Source: Streptosporangium violaceochromogenes (lineage in GTDB: Bacteria > Actinomycetota > Actinomycetes > Streptosporangiales > Streptosporangiaceae). From it: DNA of 64,000 nucleotides. The notes beneath the pieces were generated by a model. The model saw only the letters and a program-made list of their open reading frames with translations. It did not search any database and had not been told where the DNA came from. Both the position numbers and the translations under genes were made by a program. How positions within the stretch are numbered: the stretch's first letter is position 1; each line of letters opens with the position of its first letter. Below, piece by piece: positions 42,563 through 51,079 of the stretch. The stretch spans positions 1-64,000 of the forward strand of contig NZ_BNBB01000014.1 in assembly GCF_014654615.1 (NCBI RefSeq). Reading direction: 5' to 3'.

Positions 42563-43861
42563 TCAGAGGCCGGGGAGAAGACCGTTGCGGAACAGATCGA
42601 CGAAAAGCCGGTGGTCGGTCCTCGCCTGCGCGCCGTACCGGTGGGCGAAGTCGACCAGCATGGCGGTGAAGCCGCCGGTGTCGCCGACGATCACGTTCAC
42701 GATCGCGTCCTCGGTGGAGAAGTCGACCAGGTCGTGGCTGGACTCGTCGTCGGCCACCGAGTGCATGCGGGCCACGGCCCTGCCGAGGTCGCGGACCACC
42801 GAGGCGAGTTCGTCGGGTTCGTTGACGTCGCCCCAGTCGAGGTCGGCGGAGTAGGGGGAGACCTCGGCGACGAGCTGGCCGACGCCGTTCAGCGTGGTGT
42901 AACCGAGCCAGGGGTCGGCATAAGCCTGCAGGGCGCGTTGCGACTCGGCGGTGCGGTGCCCCTGGTGCTTGAAGTAGGCGCGCACCTTCTCGTCGTCGAT
43001 GTATCGGGCCACCGCCGGGACCTGCGCCTGCTTCATGTAGAGGATGACGTCGTTCTCCAGCGCCTGGGTGTGGCCCTCCAGAAGCATGTTGTAGGAGGGC
43101 AGCCCCGCCGAGCCGATGCCGACTCCCGTGCGGAGCGCGAAATCCTTGATCTTGTGTTCGACCTCGGAGACGGAGGGGAGCGTGGTGAGGTACTCGCGGA
43201 AGGCCGCCTCCACCGCGTGCCGGGTCTCCTCGTCGACCGGGTGGCGGCCCTCCAGGGCGGCGAACCTGCGGTCGAAGTCGTCGATCGTGGTCTCCACATC
43301 CAGCAAAGCCACCCGGGTGTTCAGCCGGGCGACCTGCAGAACCCGGTGGAGCACACCGGTGGTGGTCTCCAGCGTCAGCGAGCCGATCGCGTCGTCCCCG
43401 CCCTCCGAGATGCCGGTCAGCTCGGTGAGGTAGGCGTGGGCGAACACGGTCACCAGTTCGCCGATCACCGCGTCGGACAGGGCCTTGGCGTAGCCGATGA
43501 GGGCGACGCTGGCCACGAACCGCTTGAGGTCCCAGACGTAGGGCCCGACGTAGGCCTCGTCGAAGTCGTTGACGTTGAAGACCAGGACGCCCGAGGCGTT
43601 CATGTAGGTGCCGAAGTTCTCGGCGTGCAGGTCGCCGTGGATCCACACCCGGCGTGTCTGGCAGTCCAGGAAGGAGTCGTCGGCGAACGCTCCGGTCATG
43701 TCGGCGTAGAACAGGCTGGCGCTGCCCCGGTAGAAGGCGAAGGGGGAGGCGGCCATCTTCCGGAACTTGCGCCGGAAGGCCGCGGGGTCACGTCTGATGG
43801 AGTCACCGAACTCGGTGATCAGAACGTCGAGGATGTGCGCCGAGCGCCTGTCGGTGGTCAT
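42563..43861 (-). CDS. DUF2252 (kinase-like fold) protein
   Basis: 432 residues from ATG 43861. The key block is RRVWIHGDLHAENFGTYMNA, followed by VFNVNDFDEAYVGPYVWDLK; HGDLH...N and the later ND-D resemble the catalytic loop and metal site of aminoglycoside-phosphotransferase-like kinases, to which DUF2252 is thought to be related. Substrate unknown. Leaderless -10 TAACGT 7 nt before the ATG; a longer GTG-started form (43903) would overlap this promoter and is less likely. Monocistronic. Confidence 0.88.
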   Translation of the reverse strand: MTTDRRSAHILDVLITEFGDSIRRDPAAFRRKFRKMAASPFAFYRGSASLFYADMTGAFADDSFLDCQTRRVWIHGDLHAENFGTYMNASGVLVFNVNDFDEAYVGPYVWDLKRFVASVALIGYAKALSDAVIGELVTVFAHAYLTELTGISEGGDDAIGSLTLETTTGVLHRVLQVARLNTRVALLDVETTIDDFDRRFAALEGRHPVDEETRHAVEAAFREYLTTLPSVSEVEHKIKDFALRTGVGIGSAGLPSYNMLLEGHTQALENDVILYMKQAQVPAVARYIDDEKVRAYFKHQGHRTAESQRALQAYADPWLGYTTLNGVGQLVAEVSPYSADLDWGDVNEPDELASVVRDLGRAVARMHSVADDESSHDLVDFSTEDAIVNVIVGDTGGFTAMLVDFAHRYGAQARTDHRLFVDLFRNGLLPGL

Positions 43862-43868
43862 GATGCGC

Positions 43869-43874
43869 ACGTTA
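43869..43874 (-). promoter_or_regulatory. leaderless -10 box of the DUF2252 gene
   Basis: TAACGT on the minus strand, 7 nt before ATG 43861. Confidence 0.5.
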
Positions 43875-44096
43875 GAGGCAGAGACCGAAACTCCGCCAGA
43901 CACCGGGCGTCACAGATGTGGAGCGCACCAATCACCCTTCCCGGACCACGGTCCCCGGCCCCCGTCGGGGGGACAAGATCCACGTATGTACTGTGGTGAG
44001 GTTTTCAATCTCCAGCCACGACCAACCGGCGGGAGGGCCCGGCGGTATCGCCTCACGTCTCCCCGAAGGTGACCGCCCCGTGAGGAGGAGCCGACG

Positions 44097-45575
44097 GTGA
44101 CACGACGTGGCCCGGTGGTGGCCGGGCTCATGCTCAGCGTGGCCCTGGCCGCGATGGACGCCACGATCGTGGCCACCGCCGTTCCCGCGATCGTGGGCGA
44201 CCTCGGCTCCTTCTCCCTGTTCCCCTGGGTCATCGCGGTCTACCTGCTGGCCCAGGCGGTGTTCACCCCGGTCTACGGCCGGCTCGCCGACGTCTACGGG
44301 CGCAGGCCCATGCTGCTCGCCGGAACGACGATCTTCATGCTCGGCTCACTGCTGGCCGGCCTGTCGCAGAACATGCCCGTCCTCATCGCGGCACGCGTCC
44401 TGCAGGGGGTGGGCGCCGGAGCGATCCAGCCGATCACGCAGACGATCGCGGCGGACATCTACCCCCTGGCCCGGCGAGGGCGGATCTCCGCGCTGCTGTC
44501 GACGGTGTGGGGGACGGCGGCGCTGCTCGGGCCGTTGCTCGGCGGCCTGCTGTCGGAGCTCGGCCTGTGGCGGTGGATCTTCCTGCTGAACCTGCCGGTG
44601 GGGATCGCCGCGGTGGCCATGGTCACGACGTTCCTGCGTGAGCCGTTCGAACGCCGCCCGCACCGCCTCGACGTGCTCGGCACGACCCTGCTGGGCGCGG
44701 GCGTCGTCGCGGTGATGACGGGCCTGCAGGACGCGACCTGGTGGGCGGTCCTGCTCGGTCTCGCGCTGCTGGCCGCCTTCCTGCGCTGGGAGCGCCACGC
44801 GGCCGAACCCGTCGTCCCGCCGTGGATCTGGCGGGATCGGTTCCTGCTCGGCGCCTTCATCGGCAGCGGAACCGTCGGCATGATGATGATCGCCCCCGCC
44901 CTCTATCTGCCCACCTACGCCCAGGGCGTGCTCGGCGCGGGCGCGGTCGCCGCCGGGTTCGCGCTCGCCGTGCAGTCCCTCGGCTGGCCGCTGGCCGCCG
45001 GTCTCGCCGACCGGCTCTACCTGAGGTACGGCTTCCGCGCCACGGCGCTGGCGGGGCTGGTGCTCGTCGCCGTGTCGGCGGTGATGTACGTCGCGCTGAC
45101 GCCGTCCTCCTCGCTCGTCTACATGGGGGCCTGCTCCTTCGTCAACGGCTTCGGCCTCGGTCTGCTGTCGGTCTCCTGCCTGGTCGGCGCGCAGTCGGCG
45201 GTGGGCTGGGAGCGGCGCGGCGTCGTCACGGGCGGGGTGATGTTCTTCCGCATCGTCGGAGGGGCGGTGGGCGCGGCTCTCTTCGCCGCCGTGGCCAACG
45301 CCTCCGCGCGCTCCTCGGGAACGGTGGCCTCGGTCGACGAGGTGGCCGCCGCGCTGGAAGGCCCCCGGGCGCGGGCCGCCCGCGCCGCCTTGGCCGCCGC
45401 CGTCCACCACGTCTTCCTCGTGATGGGCGTCGTGGTGCTTCTCGGGGTCCTCGCCGTCGTGGTCATGCCGCGCCGGGGCGCCTCCCTCCGGCCCGAGGCC
45501 GGGCCCGGGGCAGAGGCCGGTCATGAGAACGCGTCCGCCGGAGAGCCGGCCGGTGAGGCGGAGCCGAGCCCCTAG
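44097..45575 (+). CDS. MFS transporter, EmrB/QacA type
   Basis: 492 residues; GTG start with GAGGAG 6 nt upstream. DHA2 signature in helix 1 (SVALAAMDATIVATAVPAIV), motif A YGRLADVYGRRPML, motif C-like region GTAALLGPLLGGLLSE, about 13-14 TM helices and a short acidic tail. Proton-coupled multidrug or metabolite export. There is no adjacent dedicated regulator (the nearest is DUF2252, divergent). Distinct from the pump at 4946. Confidence 0.92.
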   Translation: MTRRGPVVAGLMLSVALAAMDATIVATAVPAIVGDLGSFSLFPWVIAVYLLAQAVFTPVYGRLADVYGRRPMLLAGTTIFMLGSLLAGLSQNMPVLIAARVLQGVGAGAIQPITQTIAADIYPLARRGRISALLSTVWGTAALLGPLLGGLLSELGLWRWIFLLNLPVGIAAVAMVTTFLREPFERRPHRLDVLGTTLLGAGVVAVMTGLQDATWWAVLLGLALLAAFLRWERHAAEPVVPPWIWRDRFLLGAFIGSGTVGMMMIAPALYLPTYAQGVLGAGAVAAGFALAVQSLGWPLAAGLADRLYLRYGFRATALAGLVLVAVSAVMYVALTPSSSLVYMGACSFVNGFGLGLLSVSCLVGAQSAVGWERRGVVTGGVMFFRIVGGAVGAALFAAVANASARSSGTVASVDEVAAALEGPRARAARAALAAAVHHVFLVMGVVVLLGVLAVVVMPRRGASLRPEAGPGAEAGHENASAGEPAGEAEPSP

Positions 45576-45691
45576 GACGTCCGCCGTACGGCGGCGGAGG
45601 CGTGTGGGGTTCCCGGTGAATCCCGGGCCCCGCGGCAAGGGGCGCTCCGGCCCCGCGGGGGGAGACCCCGGTGGTGGATCGGTGATGGAGA

Positions 45692-45728
45692 CGTGTCCTG
45701 GCGGGCGTGGGGGACCCGCCAGGACACG
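45692..45728. terminator. perfect 14-bp-stem hairpin after the MFS gene
   Basis: Arms 45692-45705 and 45715-45728, 9-nt loop, 117 bp after the MFS stop. Confidence 0.7.
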
Positions 45729-45749
45729 CTCCTCCCCGACGCGGCGGCG

Positions 45750-45779
45750 CGAGGACCCCGGCGAGGGTTGGGGTCCTCG
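45750..45779. other. second perfect hairpin in the 45576-46272 gene-free interval
   Basis: CGAGGACCCC (45750-45759) and GGGGTCCTCG (45770-45779) pair perfectly. The whole 697-bp interval has no convincing gene. A GCGGCC/GGCCGC hairpin lies near 46077-46096, and the GntR promoter region is AT-rich (about 46130-46260). Confidence 0.5.
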
Positions 45780-46272
45780 AACCGTTCAGTCGCGCGGGGC
45801 GTCGGTGGGGGGAGGGGCGTCGGCTCGTGGGCCCGTGCCCTCCCGCGAGAGGTCGTCGCCGGGGCGGGGTCTCCGGTGACGCGGTGACAAGAGGTGTGCC
45901 TCCCCGGCCGGGTCGTCGGCCGGGCGCGAGGTCTCCCGCCTCTTATCGTTCCAGATGAAAAATCCGTTTCTCCACCATACGGCGAAATCGGTGGGTACCG
46001 AAAGGGTCGCCCCGCTTCCGCCTCGTCGGCGGAGGGCGGGGGCAGCCCGGCGACGCGACGCGTAGCGCAGTGAACGCGCGGCCACGCCGAGGCCGCGCCG
46101 GGGTGGACGCGGCGCACCCGTAGGGACCAGTGACACCGACTTCACCCCCCTTGCCGACCTTTCGATGGATTTGTACCAACGATTGGATGATGGAGGTAGA
46201 GAGAGGTTGGGTCAAGAGGCTGTTCCCCGGTAAAACCAGATCGTCTAGTTTTGTTGGCACAAAGGGGACTAA

Positions 46273-47019
46273 ATGGCGCGGTCAACGCTGTATCAGCTGG
46301 TGGCCTCCGAGCTTCGGAGGACCATCTACTCCGGTGCGCTCAAACCGGGCGATCAGCTGCCGACCGAGGTGGAACTCATGACCGCGCACCAGGTGAGCCG
46401 GAACACCGTGCGTCTCGCCCTGGGGGAGCTGGTCAACGAGGGGCTGATCACCCGTACCCCGCGCCGGGGCACCGTGGTCAGGGAGCGCCGCCCGCTGCTC
46501 ATCCATCCCCAGCGCGAGCTGCAGCCGCAGCCCGAGGAGACCAGGGAGGCCTTCGCCTGGGCCGTCTCCCGGGAGGGGCGGGTGCCCAGCCAGCACATCG
46601 AGGTCTCGATCGTGCATCCGTCCGAGGACATCGCCAGCCGTTTGGGGCTGGCCGACGACGAGCTCGCCGTGGTCCGCCGCAGACTGCGGTTCGTGGACGG
46701 CCGGCCGTACAACACCAACGACTCCTATTTCCCGCTGGCGCTGGTGGCCGGCTCGGAGATCGCCCGTCCCGGCGACATCATGCGCGGAGCCAACAGGGTC
46801 CTGGCCGAGCTCGGTCACCCGCAGGTCCGTATGGTGGACGACATCTGGGCGCGCATGCCCAACAGCTCCGAAACCCAGCGGCTGCAGCTTCAGTCGGGCA
46901 CGCCGGTGGTCGTCTACATCCGCGTCGGCTACGACGGGAGCGACACCCCCGTCAGGGTCGCCGTCTCGGTGCTGCCGGCGGACAAGCACCTGATCAGATA
47001 CGAGCTGGAAAGCCGCTGA
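46273..47019 (+). CDS. GntR/HutC-family regulator with UTRA domain
   Basis: 248 residues; AAAGGGG lies 7-8 nt before the ATG. The N-terminal GntR winged HTH (YQLVASELRRTIYSGALKPG, then LMTAHQVSRNTVRLALGELV) is followed by a UTRA ligand-binding domain (LGLADDELAVVRRRLRFVDG, then SDTPVRVAVSVLPADKHLIR), so it senses a small molecule. No obvious target operon is adjacent, and similar stand-alone HutC regulators are numerous in actinomycetes. Preceded by a long structured, gene-free interval. Confidence 0.92.
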   Translation: MARSTLYQLVASELRRTIYSGALKPGDQLPTEVELMTAHQVSRNTVRLALGELVNEGLITRTPRRGTVVRERRPLLIHPQRELQPQPEETREAFAWAVSREGRVPSQHIEVSIVHPSEDIASRLGLADDELAVVRRRLRFVDGRPYNTNDSYFPLALVAGSEIARPGDIMRGANRVLAELGHPQVRMVDDIWARMPNSSETQRLQLQSGTPVVVYIRVGYDGSDTPVRVAVSVLPADKHLIRYELESR

Positions 47020-47232
47020 GGCCTCCCTTCCCGTCCTGACGGGCCGGCTCGTCTCGCGCCCGCGCCGCGGGCGGCCGTCGGGCCGCGCCCGCCGGGCGGG
47101 TAGGCGCGGCTCCCTTTCACCGTTCGCCCCCACCCCCTAGGCGCTTCGCCTGGGCTGACATGGACTTCGTGCGCCTTTATGCGGCCACGCTCCGTGTCTG
47201 TTCGCGCACTCCGCGCAATGAAGGGATGAACC

Positions 47233-47880
47233 ATGCACCCGAACACCGTCAACCCCGTCACCGCCCGCCCGCTCACCCTCCGCCGAGCCGTTCCCGCCGA
47301 CCTTCCGGGAGTGCTCGCGCTCCTCGCCGAGACCGCCGGATGGCTGAACGGCCGGGGCGTGCGGCAGTGGCCGGCCGGCGGCTTCCCCGCCGAGCGCATC
47401 ACCCCGCTGATCGAGGAGGGCAGCCTGTACCTCCTGGACGGCGAGGAGGGGATCGTGGCCACCATCGCGCTGGACGGTCACGCCGACCCCGAGTTCTGGC
47501 GCGCCGAGGACGCGCCCGGGTCGGCGCTCTACGTCCACAAGCTGTCCGTGGCGCGTGGTTCCTCCGGCCGGGGCCTGGGGCAGGCGCTGCTCGACTGGGC
47601 GGGCCTGCGCGTGCTGGCGACGGGACGGCGCTGGCTCCGGCTTGACTGTTCCAAGGACAACACCGCCCTCCAGGATTACTATCGGGGCCAGCGCTTCACC
47701 CACCTGCGCACGGTCGACCTGCCGCACCGCGCCTCGGGGGCGCTGTTCCAGCGGGCCGGCGGTCTGCGCGGCGCCGCCCCCGGGACTCCGCTGCCGTTCG
47801 CCGACCGCCGCGAGGCGGCGGTGGAGCGTGCCGGAGCCCCCGCGGGCGAGCGCGGGGCCTCCGTGGCGGAGCGTGTCTGA
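47233..47880 (+). CDS. GNAT-family N-acetyltransferase
   Basis: 215 residues; AAGGGAT at a good distance before ATG 47233. GNAT core: LTLRRAVPADLPGVLALLAE, the motif A region LYVHKLSVARGSSGRGLGQA (acetyl-CoA loop GSSGRGLG) and LRLDCSKDNTALQDYYRGQ. The 45-residue C-terminal extension is low complexity. Acceptor unknown. Confidence 0.9.
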   Translation: MHPNTVNPVTARPLTLRRAVPADLPGVLALLAETAGWLNGRGVRQWPAGGFPAERITPLIEEGSLYLLDGEEGIVATIALDGHADPEFWRAEDAPGSALYVHKLSVARGSSGRGLGQALLDWAGLRVLATGRRWLRLDCSKDNTALQDYYRGQRFTHLRTVDLPHRASGALFQRAGGLRGAAPGTPLPFADRREAAVERAGAPAGERGASVAERV

Positions 47881-47911
47881 ACCACGGCGATCCCAGGACA
47901 AAGTCATCCGA

Positions 47912-47917
47912 TAGCCT
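47912..47917 (+). promoter_or_regulatory. leaderless -10 box of cutC
   Basis: TAGCCT, 6 nt before ATG 47924; no ribosome site intervenes. Confidence 0.58.
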
Positions 47918-47923
47918 CACTCC

Positions 47924-48598
47924 ATGACCGGATCCTTGCTTGAGGTGATCGCGCTTGACGTGCGCGACGCCGTCGCGGCCGAAGAGGGCGGTGCCGACCG
48001 CCTGGAGGTCGTCACCGACATGGCGTCCGACGGGCTCACCCCGGCACCGGAGACGGTCGCGGCGATCTCCAAGGAGTGCGCGCTGCCGCAGATGGTGATG
48101 TTGCGGGCCGAGCCTTCCTTTCTGGCCCGGCCCGAGTCGCTTGAGGGCCTTCGGCGTGACGTCAAGGCCCTCTCCGAGGCGGGCGCGGCCGGGTTCGTCT
48201 TCGGCTTCCTCGACCCCGCCGGCGCGGTCGACCTGGCCGCCACCGAGACGCTCATCCACGCGGTCGCCCCGCTGCCCTGGACGTTCCACCGGGCCGTCGA
48301 CCACGCCGCCGACCTCCAGGCGGGGTGGCGGGCCGTGCGGCTGCTGCCCAACCTCGCCACCGTGCTCACCGCGGGCGCGCCCGGCGGCGTGGGAGACGGC
48401 CTGCCGACGATCAAGACCCGGTGCGAGGCCGGGGACGGCCCGCTGATCCTGGCGGGCGGCGGTCTTCGGCCGGTGCACGTCCCGGCCCTGCTGGAGTACG
48501 GCGTGCGGGCCTTTCAGGTCGGCGGCGCCGTACGGGCCTCGTGGTCCGCCCCGGTCGAGGCGCGGCGGGTTCGCGAGTGGCGGACCCTGATCGACTGA
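47924..48598 (+). CDS. cutC: CutC-family protein (copper homeostasis protein)
   Basis: 224 residues, a TIM-barrel CutC: LEVIALDVRDAVAAEEGGAD, RLEVVTDMASDGLTPAPETV, FVFGFLDPAGAVDL, PWTFHRAVDHAADL and ILAGGGLRPVHVPALLE. The family was named for copper tolerance in E. coli but its enzymatic role is unresolved. It starts from its own leaderless promoter 43 bp after the GNAT stop. Confidence 0.92.
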   Translation: MTGSLLEVIALDVRDAVAAEEGGADRLEVVTDMASDGLTPAPETVAAISKECALPQMVMLRAEPSFLARPESLEGLRRDVKALSEAGAAGFVFGFLDPAGAVDLAATETLIHAVAPLPWTFHRAVDHAADLQAGWRAVRLLPNLATVLTAGAPGGVGDGLPTIKTRCEAGDGPLILAGGGLRPVHVPALLEYGVRAFQVGGAVRASWSAPVEARRVREWRTLID

Positions 48599-48642
48599 AC
48601 CGCGAGGTCGCGCCGGGCCGTTTCCACCCCGAGGCCCCGAGG

Positions 48643-48670
48643 CCTGCTGAGACCCGCCTGCTGAGACCCG
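48643..48670. repeat. 14-bp perfect tandem duplication
   Basis: CCTGCTGAGACCCG at 48643-48656 and again at 48657-48670, between cutC and the convergent reductase gene. Confidence 0.85.
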
Positions 48671-48757
48671 CCGAGGCCCCGCGAGGCTCACGGGTGACCG
48701 GCCGCCCGGCGTCCTGTCACCGCGTCGACGGCGGTGACGGCCCGCCGGGGCCCGCCG

Positions 48758-50056
48758 TCACCGGCCGGAGGCGCCGAGCATCGCGGCGAGGCCGAGAAGT
48801 TTGACGCGCTTGCCCCGCCCCAGCGTCCTGGCCAGGGCGATCTCGGCCTCCTCGATGGCCAGCCACTGCCGGTAGGTGACGGGGGAGACGCCCCGGGAGG
48901 CGAGGAGGGGGTCCAGGTCGGCGCGCCGTACGGGCGCCCGGCCGGCGAGGTCGGCCAGGAGGGTGCGGGCGGTCTCGGCGGCGTCGGACTTGTTGGTGCC
49001 GATCACGCCGGTGGGCCCCCGCTTGAGCCAGCCGGCCACGTACTCCCGGTCGCGCACCCGGCCGGCCACGTTCGGCACGGTCTTGGTGGTCTCGGAGAAG
49101 GGGACCCCCGGCAGGGGCACGCTCTGATAGCCGACCGAGCGCAGGACCATGCCGACCCGGAGCGTCTCGAACTCGCCGGTGCCCACCACCCCGTTCTCCG
49201 TCGCGCGGGTCCTCTCCAGCCGGAGCGCCTCCACCCGGTCCTCGCCCAGGATCTCCACCGGCCGCATCCGGAAGCGGACGTCCAGCAGCCGGGGCAGTCC
49301 CGCCGGAGTGCGGGCGGCCCACCCCTTGAGCACCTCGACGTTCCCCCTGACCTGCCGCGAGGCCCCGGTGACGTCGGCGTCCGACTCCTCCGGCCGCACC
49401 CGCACGTCCGCGTTGGCCAGCTCGCCCAGCTCCCGGAGCTCCTTCAGGGTGAACTTGGCGTGCTCGGGCCCCCTGCGGCCGATCATGTGGATGGTCTTGA
49501 CCCGGCTGCCGGCCAGCCGGGCGAGCACCTCCTGCGGCACGTCCGTGGCGCGCAGCTCCTCGGCGGTCTTGGCGAGGATGCGCACCACGTCCACCGCGAC
49601 GTTGCCCACGCCGATCACCGCGACCTCGGGGCTGTCGAGGACGAACCGGTCGGCGGGCGTGTCGGGGTGGCCGCAGTACCAGTTGACGAAGTCGGTGGCC
49701 GCCACGCTTCCCGGCAGGTTCTCGCCGGGGATTCCCAGACGCCGGTCCAGCATCGCGCCGGTGCAGTAGACGACGGCGTCGTAGCAGTCGAGCAGGTCGG
49801 CGACCTCGACGTCCTTGCCGAGCTCGACGCCGCCCAGGAAGCGGACGCCCGGCAGTTCGAGGACCCGGCGCAGGTAGTCCGCGATCGACTTGATCGAGGT
49901 GTGGTCGGGGGCCACGCCGTACCGGACGAGGCCGTACGGCGTGGGCAGCCGCTCCAGCACGTCCACCGAGACCTCGCCCGGGGCCTGTCTCATCAGTGCC
50001 TCGGCGGTGTAGATGCCCGCGGGTCCCGATCCGATAATCGCGACTTTAAGTGACAC
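48758..50056 (-). CDS. ferredoxin--NADP+ reductase, FprA/adrenodoxin-reductase type
   Basis: 432 residues from GTG 50056 with GGGGAGG upstream. FAD-binding KVAIIGSGPAGIYTAEAL, LERLPTPYGLVRYGVAPDH typical of the FprA group, VYCTGAMLDRRLGIPGE, the NADP site VIGVGNVAVDVVRILA, and the C-terminal LKRGPTGVIGTNKSDAAET. Transfers electrons between NADPH and ferredoxin, for example for cytochromes P450 or Fe-S assembly. Longer upstream readings lack homology. Convergent with cutC. Confidence 0.94.
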   Translation of the reverse strand: MSLKVAIIGSGPAGIYTAEALMRQAPGEVSVDVLERLPTPYGLVRYGVAPDHTSIKSIADYLRRVLELPGVRFLGGVELGKDVEVADLLDCYDAVVYCTGAMLDRRLGIPGENLPGSVAATDFVNWYCGHPDTPADRFVLDSPEVAVIGVGNVAVDVVRILAKTAEELRATDVPQEVLARLAGSRVKTIHMIGRRGPEHAKFTLKELRELGELANADVRVRPEESDADVTGASRQVRGNVEVLKGWAARTPAGLPRLLDVRFRMRPVEILGEDRVEALRLERTRATENGVVGTGEFETLRVGMVLRSVGYQSVPLPGVPFSETTKTVPNVAGRVRDREYVAGWLKRGPTGVIGTNKSDAAETARTLLADLAGRAPVRRADLDPLLASRGVSPVTYRQWLAIEEAEIALARTLGRGKRVKLLGLAAMLGASGR

Positions 50057-50334
50057 ATCGCCTCCCCGGCGCCGGCTGCCCTGAACATGATTCTGTCTCA
50101 CCCGGGGCGCGTCGTGCCAGGACGCCACGGTGGGGCCCGGCCGGGGACGGGCGGGATGCGGGTCGGTGCGGGCAGGGCGCGGGCAGGGGGTGGACGAGGT
50201 GGGGCGGGCCGGGGTTTTCCGGCGCGACCTCGCAGGGGTGGCGGGTATGTCGTCCCTCTTTGTGGATATTTGGCATATTTTGCGTATTGTTGCAGGTCAG
50301 ATACGCTTTCCATGACCGTTGGGAGGGTCGCCGG

Positions 50335-50979
50335 ATGGCTGAGCGGGACTACGCGCTCGACGTCGTCGAGGGAGACCGGTACGAGCGCGCGATCATGTTT
50401 CACATGGTGCTCTCGCTCGTGGCGGGTCTGGCGCTCGGCGCGCTCGGCGCGGTCCTCGCCCGCGGGACGGGCCCGCTCCCCTCGATCTACCAGCCCTACG
50501 CCTTCATCCTGCTCGTCGTCGTGGTGGGACGCACCGCGGCCGGCCTCGGCTGGGCCCTGCTGGCCGGCACCCTGGCGGCCTTCGGCCCGATCATCTCGCT
50601 GCTGGTCTTCACCCTCCTCGACCCGGCCGGCAGCCTCCTCGGCGCCGAGGTCGACGGCCCCATGCTGAATCTCATGGTCGCCACCCTCGCCGCCTTCGCC
50701 GTTCTCGCCCATCTCACCAAACGCAAGGACCGCTGGGCCGACGTCGCGAACGGCGCGCTGGCCGGCGCCGTCATGGTCGACGCCGCGGACAAGAGCCTGG
50801 GCGGCGGGCTGGAACACGTCTACGGGTTCTGGCCCTGGAACGCCCTGCTCGTGACCGCCGGCGCGCTGGGGCTGCTGTTCGCGCTTCGCCGGGAGGAGAG
50901 GAAAGGCTCCCTGAGGCGTGCCGCGCTCGTGGCGGCGGCCGTCGTCTGCTCGGCGTTCGCGGCCGCCGCCGGGCTCTGA
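50335..50979 (+). CDS. unrecognised polytopic membrane protein
   Basis: 214 residues; GGGAGGG 7 nt before ATG 50335. A hydrophilic start (MAERDYALDVVEGDRYERAI) is followed by about six hydrophobic segments, e.g. MVLSLVAGLALGALGAVLA, FILLVVVVGRTAAGLGWALL and LLVTAGALGLLFALRR, with a basic cytoplasmic-type loop before the last helix. No catalytic or transporter motif was recognised. Upstream of and co-directional with proS, 100 bp apart. Confidence 0.75.
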   Translation: MAERDYALDVVEGDRYERAIMFHMVLSLVAGLALGALGAVLARGTGPLPSIYQPYAFILLVVVVGRTAAGLGWALLAGTLAAFGPIISLLVFTLLDPAGSLLGAEVDGPMLNLMVATLAAFAVLAHLTKRKDRWADVANGALAGAVMVDAADKSLGGGLEHVYGFWPWNALLVTAGALGLLFALRREERKGSLRRAALVAAAVVCSAFAAAAGL

Positions 50980-51079
50980 GGCCGTGCCCGGCTCCCCGCC
51001 GCGGCGGTTAAGGGCAGGCGGCGGGGTCGGAGAAGTCGATAGCCTGTAGGGCATCTGTCCCTGCTAGCGAGGAGTAGCC

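Noticed and set aside
42099..43646. 515-codon minus-strand frame overlapping DUF2252
   Set aside because: Arg/Gly-rich alternate frame of DUF2252 extending into empty DNA; no homology signals.
45572..46117. 181-codon frame in the gap after the MFS gene
   Set aside because: Spans both perfect hairpins, lacks a ribosome site and has no recognisable domain.
48643..48670. CTGAGA twice, reminiscent of a TPP riboswitch core
   Set aside because: It is a simple 14-bp duplication and the other conserved TPP elements are absent.
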